Below, piece after piece: positions 32,223 through 35,939 of a DNA stretch of 35,939 bases (positions are counted from its first letter, which is position 1; every line of letters starts with the position of its first letter). Source of the stretch: an uncultured Anaerolineales bacterium (lineage in GTDB: Bacteria > Chloroflexota > Anaerolineae > Anaerolineales > Villigracilaceae); NCBI GenBank assembly GCA_937928015.1, contig CALFXA010000112.1, positions 1 to 35,939 of the forward strand, written 5' to 3'. A program made the position numbers and the translations under genes. The notes under the pieces were generated by a model. It made no database searches and was not told where the DNA came from. It was given only the letters and a program-made list of their open reading frames with translations.

Positions 32223-32864
32223 ATGAAAACGCTCGATCTAAAGAAAGAGCTCAAAGCCTACTACCAACCCTCAGCCAAGAAGCCTACGATCCTTCAGGTA
32301 CCGCGCTTCCAATTCACCATGATCGACGGCACCATCGAAAAAGGCAGCGAGCCAGGCCTGTCGCCTGACTTTGCGGAAGCCACCCAGGCGCTGTACGGCA
32401 TTGCGTATACACTCAAGTTCGCGCTCAAGAAACGCAAACAGGATCCCATCGACTACCCGGTCATGGCACTGGAGGGACTGTGGGGCGTGACGGACGGCCG
32501 CTTCGACATCACCATCAAGGACAACTGGTCCTACACCCTGATGATTCTCCAACCCGAGGTCGTCACCGCAGACCTGTTCGCGGAAGCCATCCAACAGGTA
32601 AAGAAAAAGAAAGGTGACTTGCCTGCCCTGTCCAGGGTGCGGCTGGAGCATTTCGAGGAAGGGTTGTGTGTACAGGTCATGCACATCGGGCCCTATGCCA
32701 CGGAGCCTGCCACCATCGAGTCGATGCGCGCCTTCGCCGCCGAACAAGGCTATCGTGACCGCGTCGGCCCGAACGGCAGGCATCACGAGATCTACCTGGG
32801 CGACCCGCGAAAAGCGGACCCCGCCAAAATGAAGACCGTGCTGCGGCATCCCATCGAGAAGTGA
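32223..32864 (+). CDS. GyrI-like small-molecule binding domain protein
   Basis: The 213-residue protein resembles the stand-alone GyrI-like (SHS2 duplicated) family. Members bind small molecules or, like E. coli GyrI/SbmC, protect gyrase. Signs are VPRFQFTMIDGTIEKGS near the N-terminus, the MALEGLWGV core and the GPYATEPATIESMRAFAAEQGY repeat end. It closes with GRHHEIYLGDPRKADPAKMKTVLRHPI, typical of this group. AAGGAG precedes the ATG. It lies 9 bases after the ClbS-like gene. Confidence 0.9.
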   Translation: MKTLDLKKELKAYYQPSAKKPTILQVPRFQFTMIDGTIEKGSEPGLSPDFAEATQALYGIAYTLKFALKKRKQDPIDYPVMALEGLWGVTDGRFDITIKDNWSYTLMILQPEVVTADLFAEAIQQVKKKKGDLPALSRVRLEHFEEGLCVQVMHIGPYATEPATIESMRAFAAEQGYRDRVGPNGRHHEIYLGDPRKADPAKMKTVLRHPIEK

Positions 32865-32871
32865 GTATCCC

Positions 32872-33282
32872 ATGAGAGCCGACGCCGCCATTCCCACCCT
32901 GATGATGGCCCCCTGCGGAATCACCTGCGCCGCCTGCTATGCCCATGTGCGCAAGAAGAATCCCTGCCCAGGCTGCCGCAGCCTGGAAACGGGCAGGCCT
33001 GGCTATTGTGAACGCTGCAAGATCAAGGCCTGCGCCGAGGGCCGCGGCATCGACCTATGCTTCCAGTGTTCCGACTATCCCTGCGCACTCGTCAAGCACA
33101 TTGACAAACGCTATCGGACGAGTTACCAGATTAGCCTGATCGAGAACGGATTGCGAGCCCGCGCCGTGGGCGTGGAGCAGCACCTGCGTGAGGAACAGGT
33201 TAGGTGGACTTGTCCCGAATGCGGCGGGGTCGTTTCCCTGCACGGCAAACTTTGCTCCGAATGCGGAAGGAGTCTCGCTTGA
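32872..33282 (+). CDS. Cysteine-rich DUF3795 protein with C-terminal zinc ribbon
   Basis: The 136-residue protein begins with APCGITCAACYAHVRKKNPCPGC and continues with CERCKIKACAEGRGIDLCFQCSDYPC, the Cys pattern of DUF3795. It ends in a zinc-ribbon pair, CPECGG and CSECGR. Metal binding is very likely; function unknown. Its stop overlaps the start of the next gene by 4 bases (TTGA), a sign of coupled translation. Confidence 0.9.
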   Translation: MRADAAIPTLMMAPCGITCAACYAHVRKKNPCPGCRSLETGRPGYCERCKIKACAEGRGIDLCFQCSDYPCALVKHIDKRYRTSYQISLIENGLRARAVGVEQHLREEQVRWTCPECGGVVSLHGKLCSECGRSLA

Positions 33283-33638
33283 ACTGCTTTTACCACCCTG
33301 ACCGTCCCGCCGTTGGCTCCTGCAAACATTGTCAGCGCGGACTGTGTGCCGAATGCGCCGCCCTCGTGGAGGATGTGCTGGCCTGCAAGGACCGCCACGA
33401 GGAATTGGTCCGCGCCGAAGAACAATTGACAAGGCGCAGCCTGTTCCAGTCCCAGCGCATGAGCGCCACCTACCTGCGTAGCGCCATCTTCTATGGATTG
33501 GTGGGAATCCTGTTCGCAGGCTTCGGCGGGATGCAGCTCCGCTTTCTGGGATTGCAGGCGGTTTTCTTTATCTTGATCGGCGTCTTCTTGCTGTACGCAG
33601 CCATCGCAAATTATCTGGAAAGCAGGAAGCATAAATAA
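33279..33638 (+). CDS. B-box zinc-finger membrane protein
   Basis: The 119-residue protein begins with a B-box-like zinc finger (CFYHPDRPAVGSCKHCQRGL, CAECAALVEDVLACKDRH) and ends with two transmembrane helices (about residues 62-80 and 86-106). TTG at 33279, overlapping the upstream TGA and preceded by AAGGAG, is the most likely start; ATG at 33261 lacks a ribosome-binding site. It is the last gene of the WYL-headed unit. Function unknown; similar B-box membrane proteins are common in Chloroflexota and Firmicutes. Confidence 0.82.
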   Translation: MNCFYHPDRPAVGSCKHCQRGLCAECAALVEDVLACKDRHEELVRAEEQLTRRSLFQSQRMSATYLRSAIFYGLVGILFAGFGGMQLRFLGLQAVFFILIGVFLLYAAIANYLESRKHK

Positions 33639-33643
33639 ACCCA

Positions 33644-33680
33644 CCGCCGTACCATTGCATGGCATTTAGAATGGCGGCGG
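33644..33680. terminator. Imperfect hairpin between convergent genes
   Basis: CCGCCG-(TA)-CCAT pairs with ATGGCGGCGG around a 15-base loop. There is no T-run, so termination is only suggested by position between two convergent genes. Confidence 0.3.
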
Positions 33681-33712
33681 GAGCATGAATTTCCTTCACT
33701 TTCGAACGGCAT

Positions 33713-34282
33713 CTAACGCGGGCAGGTAATAACCCCTGACTCAATGTATAACGAAGGAATGCCTTCCGTATTTCTGAAATACACTGGCAAGGGAGTTGGA
33801 CTGAAATCCTGTTTCCAAAAGTCATGCCAAATCTCAACTGCATATCCCTCTGCGCCAAGACTTAATTCAAAGCAAGCAAAATCCTTAAACCAGGTACTGG
33901 TTTTCCCAGTCTCACTTCTGAAAATCTCCTGCCAACCTTCATCCATTAATAGGCGATAGTAATGTTCTCCGATAGTATTCGGTTTTACACCGTTATAGTC
34001 ATAAGTGACGATCAATTTGCTTCCATAAATTCTATAAGGAGCGCATCCATTTTTCTTACATAGGTGCTCCCAACTGGCTTGCTTCACGCCTGATGGGGGA
34101 GGAAACGTTGCCAATGTGTTTTTTTCCAATTCCCTGAATTGAGGGCGTGCATTATCGGCCTGTCTGTCAAACTCATTGATCGGAGAGGTCCACTTTTCGA
34201 AGGCAAAAAAAAGAAAAAGCAAGAACAAACAGATTGAGCACAACATACCTACCAAGATCAAAAACGGCTTGAGAATTTTCAT
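33713..34282 (-). CDS. Hypothetical membrane-anchored protein
   Basis: The 189-residue protein has one N-terminal transmembrane helix (FLILVGMLCSICLFLLFLFF) and an exported domain with two Cys (CKKNGCAPYR) probably forming a disulfide. The pattern ITVTYDYNGVKPNTIGEHYYRLLMDEGWQEI-like (IVTYDYNGVKP, HYYRLLMDEGW) recalls small exported domains that add a Trp-Phe segment (TWFKDFACFELSLG). No family recognised. ATG at 34282 gives a clean anchor; the TTG at 34306 is less likely. Composition is more AT-rich than neighbours. Confidence 0.75.
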   Translation of the reverse strand: MKILKPFLILVGMLCSICLFLLFLFFAFEKWTSPINEFDRQADNARPQFRELEKNTLATFPPPSGVKQASWEHLCKKNGCAPYRIYGSKLIVTYDYNGVKPNTIGEHYYRLLMDEGWQEIFRSETGKTSTWFKDFACFELSLGAEGYAVEIWHDFWKQDFSPTPLPVYFRNTEGIPSLYIESGVITCPR

Positions 34283-34376
34283 AGCATTCACCCAACCTCT
34301 TTTCAAAAATATTTGGAAAGCAACTTTTCAATGTTACCTGCGTATTTTATTACAGACATCACGAAAGGAGTTCAAC

Positions 34377-34586
34377 ATGAGCGAAACTTACAAACCACTG
34401 ACCCGCAGCGCCAGCAATACCATGATCGCGGGCGTATGCGCAGGGCTGGCCGACTACCTCAACATCGACCCGACCGTTGTGCGCCTGCTGTTCGTGCTCG
34501 GTTTCTTCCTCACGGGACCTGGAGTCTTCCTGGCCTATCTCATCATGGCCATCGTCATCCCGTTGGAAAAGACCATCACTCAATAG
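34377..34586 (+). CDS. PspC domain protein
   Basis: The 69-residue protein is a minimal PspC domain: LTRSASNTMIAGVCAGLADYLNIDPTVVRLLFVL in outline, then a transmembrane helix and IPLE. PspC domains belong to envelope-stress (phage-shock) responses; no pspA or pspB is present here. GAAAGGAG precedes the ATG, and an intrinsic terminator follows. Confidence 0.95.
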   Translation: MSETYKPLTRSASNTMIAGVCAGLADYLNIDPTVVRLLFVLGFFLTGPGVFLAYLIMAIVIPLEKTITQ

Positions 34587-34587
34587 C

Positions 34588-34618
34588 AAAAAAGCCCGTC
34601 AGAACGGCGGGCTTTTTT
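34588..34618. terminator. Bidirectional terminator between PspC and ABC genes
   Basis: A 13-pair hairpin (AAAAAAGCCCGTC, 5-base loop, G-U allowed) is bounded by six A and six T, so it can end both convergent genes. Confidence 0.92.
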
Positions 34619-34632
34619 CATGGTCAGATTCC

Positions 34633-35538
34633 CTAACGGGCCAACGACAGGAATACATCTTCGAGCGACGCTTCGCCGCGCTCGATCTTCTCCACGCTTA
34701 TGCCTGCTTCCGTTAACAGACGCTGCATCGCCTCCTTTTGGACCTGGGAGCTGATCACGCGCAAGTGGTCGCCCGCCAGCCCGACGCGGTCCACATCCTC
34801 CGTAGCAGACAACAGGTCCAGTCCGCGTTCGAGCGGCTGGGCATAGACCTCCCACACGTCACCCTGAATGATGCTGCGCTTGAGCGCTGTGGGGGTGTCC
34901 ATCGCCAGCAGTTTGCCAGCCCGCATCACGCCGACACGCTCGCAATACTCGGCCTCATCCATGTAGTGGGTGGTCACCAGGATGGTCACGCCGCCTTCCG
35001 TCAATTCGTAGATCAAGTCCCAGAACTCGCGGCGGGCCGTGGGATCCACGCCCGAAGTAGGCTCGTCGAGGAAGAGCAGTTTCGGCTCATGGACCAGGGC
35101 GATGCCCAACGAGAGTCGCTGCCGCCAGCCTGTGGACATATCCCTCGTCAGCGTGGACTCATGTCCTTTAAGGCCGACCAATTCCAGGGTCCGCAAAATA
35201 CGGGCCTTGTCTGTGATGCCGTACACCCCTCCGTAAAAAGTCAGATTCTCCAGCGTGGTCAGGTCATCGTAGATGGCAAACTTCTGCGACATGTATCCGA
35301 CACGCGAGCGGACCTCCTCGCTCTGCGTAAAGACATCGTAGCCGAGAACGGTGGCCTGCCCTTCGCTGGGGGCCAGCAAACCGAGCAGCATGCGAATGGT
35401 GGTGGTTTTGCCTGAACCGTTCGGGCCGAGATAACCGACGATCTCGCCCGTTTGTACCTCGAAGTTGATGTGGTCCACGGCCACGAAATCGCCGAAGCGG
35501 CGCGTCAGGTTCTGGACAGAGATAACGGCCTCAGTCAT
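34633..35538 (-). CDS. ABC transporter ATP-binding protein (second of a tandem pair)
   Basis: The 301-residue ATPase has Walker A GPNGSGKTT, Q-loop MSQKFAIYDDL, signature STGWRQRLSLG (a departure from LSGGQ), Walker B LLFLDEPTSGVD and H-loop His in TTHYMDEAEYC. A C-terminal extension ending in LEDVFLSL is typical of drug or multidrug exporters such as YbhF/CcmA-like. ATG at 35538 overlaps the stop of the upstream ATPase gene by 8 bases. The permease genes should lie downstream in the same operon or elsewhere; on this strand the unit ends here, so they are probably not in the window. Confidence 0.95.
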   Translation of the reverse strand: MTEAVISVQNLTRRFGDFVAVDHINFEVQTGEIVGYLGPNGSGKTTTIRMLLGLLAPSEGQATVLGYDVFTQSEEVRSRVGYMSQKFAIYDDLTTLENLTFYGGVYGITDKARILRTLELVGLKGHESTLTRDMSTGWRQRLSLGIALVHEPKLLFLDEPTSGVDPTARREFWDLIYELTEGGVTILVTTHYMDEAEYCERVGVMRAGKLLAMDTPTALKRSIIQGDVWEVYAQPLERGLDLLSATEDVDRVGLAGDHLRVISSQVQKEAMQRLLTEAGISVEKIERGEASLEDVFLSLAR

Positions 35539-35939
35539 GGTTGGACTCCGATAAGGCGATAAAGACATCTTCGAGCGCAGGCGGGACAGGGCGCAGCTCG
35601 ATCAACTCCGCGCCCTGGGCGGTGATCTCGGCAGGCAGGCGCTCGATGACGGCTTGTGCGCGGCCTTCTTTGACACGCAGATGCAACTTGTCGCCGAAGG
35701 CCGCCACATCCTCCACGTCTTCATCATGATGCGCTACATGGCGCAAAGTATTGATGGGCGAGCCGCGCAATTCGAGCACGCGCTCCGCCAGGCGGGAACG
35801 CAGGTTGTAAGGGGTATCCTCGGCAATGATGCGTCCGAGTTTCATGTAACCTACACGATGACAACGCGCAGCCTCGTCCATGTAAGGCGTGGAGATGATG
35901 ACTCTCACTCCGTTCTCCCTCACCTCTTGTCCCTCTTCC
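35531..35939 (-). CDS. ABC transporter ATP-binding protein, C-terminal part (cut by window edge)
   Basis: Only the last ~135 residues are present; the frame stays open to the window end. The segment holds the region after Walker B, VRVIISTPYMDEAARCHRVGYM, and a C-terminal extension ending PPALEDVFIALSE, like the neighbour's. The switch His of the H-loop is Pro here (STPYMDEA), as in the first half of YbhF-type tandem ATPases, so it may be the non-hydrolysing partner. It is the upstream member of a translationally coupled ABC pair. Confidence 0.9.
   Translation of the reverse strand, partial: EEGQEVRENGVRVIISTPYMDEAARCHRVGYMKLGRIIAEDTPYNLRSRLAERVLELRGSPINTLRHVAHHDEDVEDVAAFGDKLHLRVKEGRAQAVIERLPAEITAQGAELIELRPVPPALEDVFIALSESNHD

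Overview
The window looks like a chromosomal segment of a Chloroflexota bacterium, most likely of the Anaerolineae. This is inferred from gene content, not from a search: a Ser/Thr kinase with a TPR tail, an SLH-anchored giant surface protein, secreted NBR1-type FW-domain proteins, lipoproteins with Thr/Pro-rich linkers, a CdaA/CdaR c-di-AMP module and GC-rich housekeeping genes. There is no tRNA, rRNA operon, CRISPR array, transposase or phage gene. RNase P RNA is present.

Layout. Positions 12-5747 (minus) hold gap, pgk, a membrane Ser/Thr kinase and a membrane-anchored YvcK. Positions 5857-10140 (minus) encode a ~1427-residue secreted protein with many Tyr-Tyr-Trp-Arg-Val repeats and three SLH domains. 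Positions 10506-14500 (plus) hold rpsO, pnp and an MFS transporter, followed by a GrpB-family gene. RNase P RNA lies on the minus strand at about 15257-15702 with its own promoter and terminator. Positions 15898-20739 (plus) hold coaE (with a C-terminal extension resembling an acetyltransferase), cdaA, cdaR and der. Positions 20833-28442 (minus) hold two lipoproteins, an ECF sigma factor, a frameshifted small gene, a two-component pair and a secreted FW-domain protein. Positions 28675-33638 (plus) hold DNA polymerase IV, an AT-rich HEPN-like orphan, and a five-gene unit: WYL regulator, ClbS/DfsB-like protein, GyrI-like protein, DUF3795 protein and B-box membrane protein. The right end has a small membrane-anchored unknown, a PspC protein and two ABC ATPases, the last cut by the window edge.

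How the genes may work together. gap-pgk is a lower-glycolysis unit next to two regulators (kinase, YvcK) that govern metabolism and envelope in other bacteria. coaE-cdaA-cdaR-der is a compact co-oriented run combining cofactor synthesis, c-di-AMP signalling and ribosome assembly. The minus-strand block 20833-28442 is concerned with envelope sensing and surface proteins. The plus-strand block from dinB to the B-box gene has the flavour of a genotoxin or drug stress cassette and is the best candidate for an undescribed system. It combines a damage-tolerance polymerase, an AT-rich putative HEPN nuclease, a 20-bp palindrome at a WYL regulator, and ClbS-like and GyrI-like proteins. That functional reading is inference.
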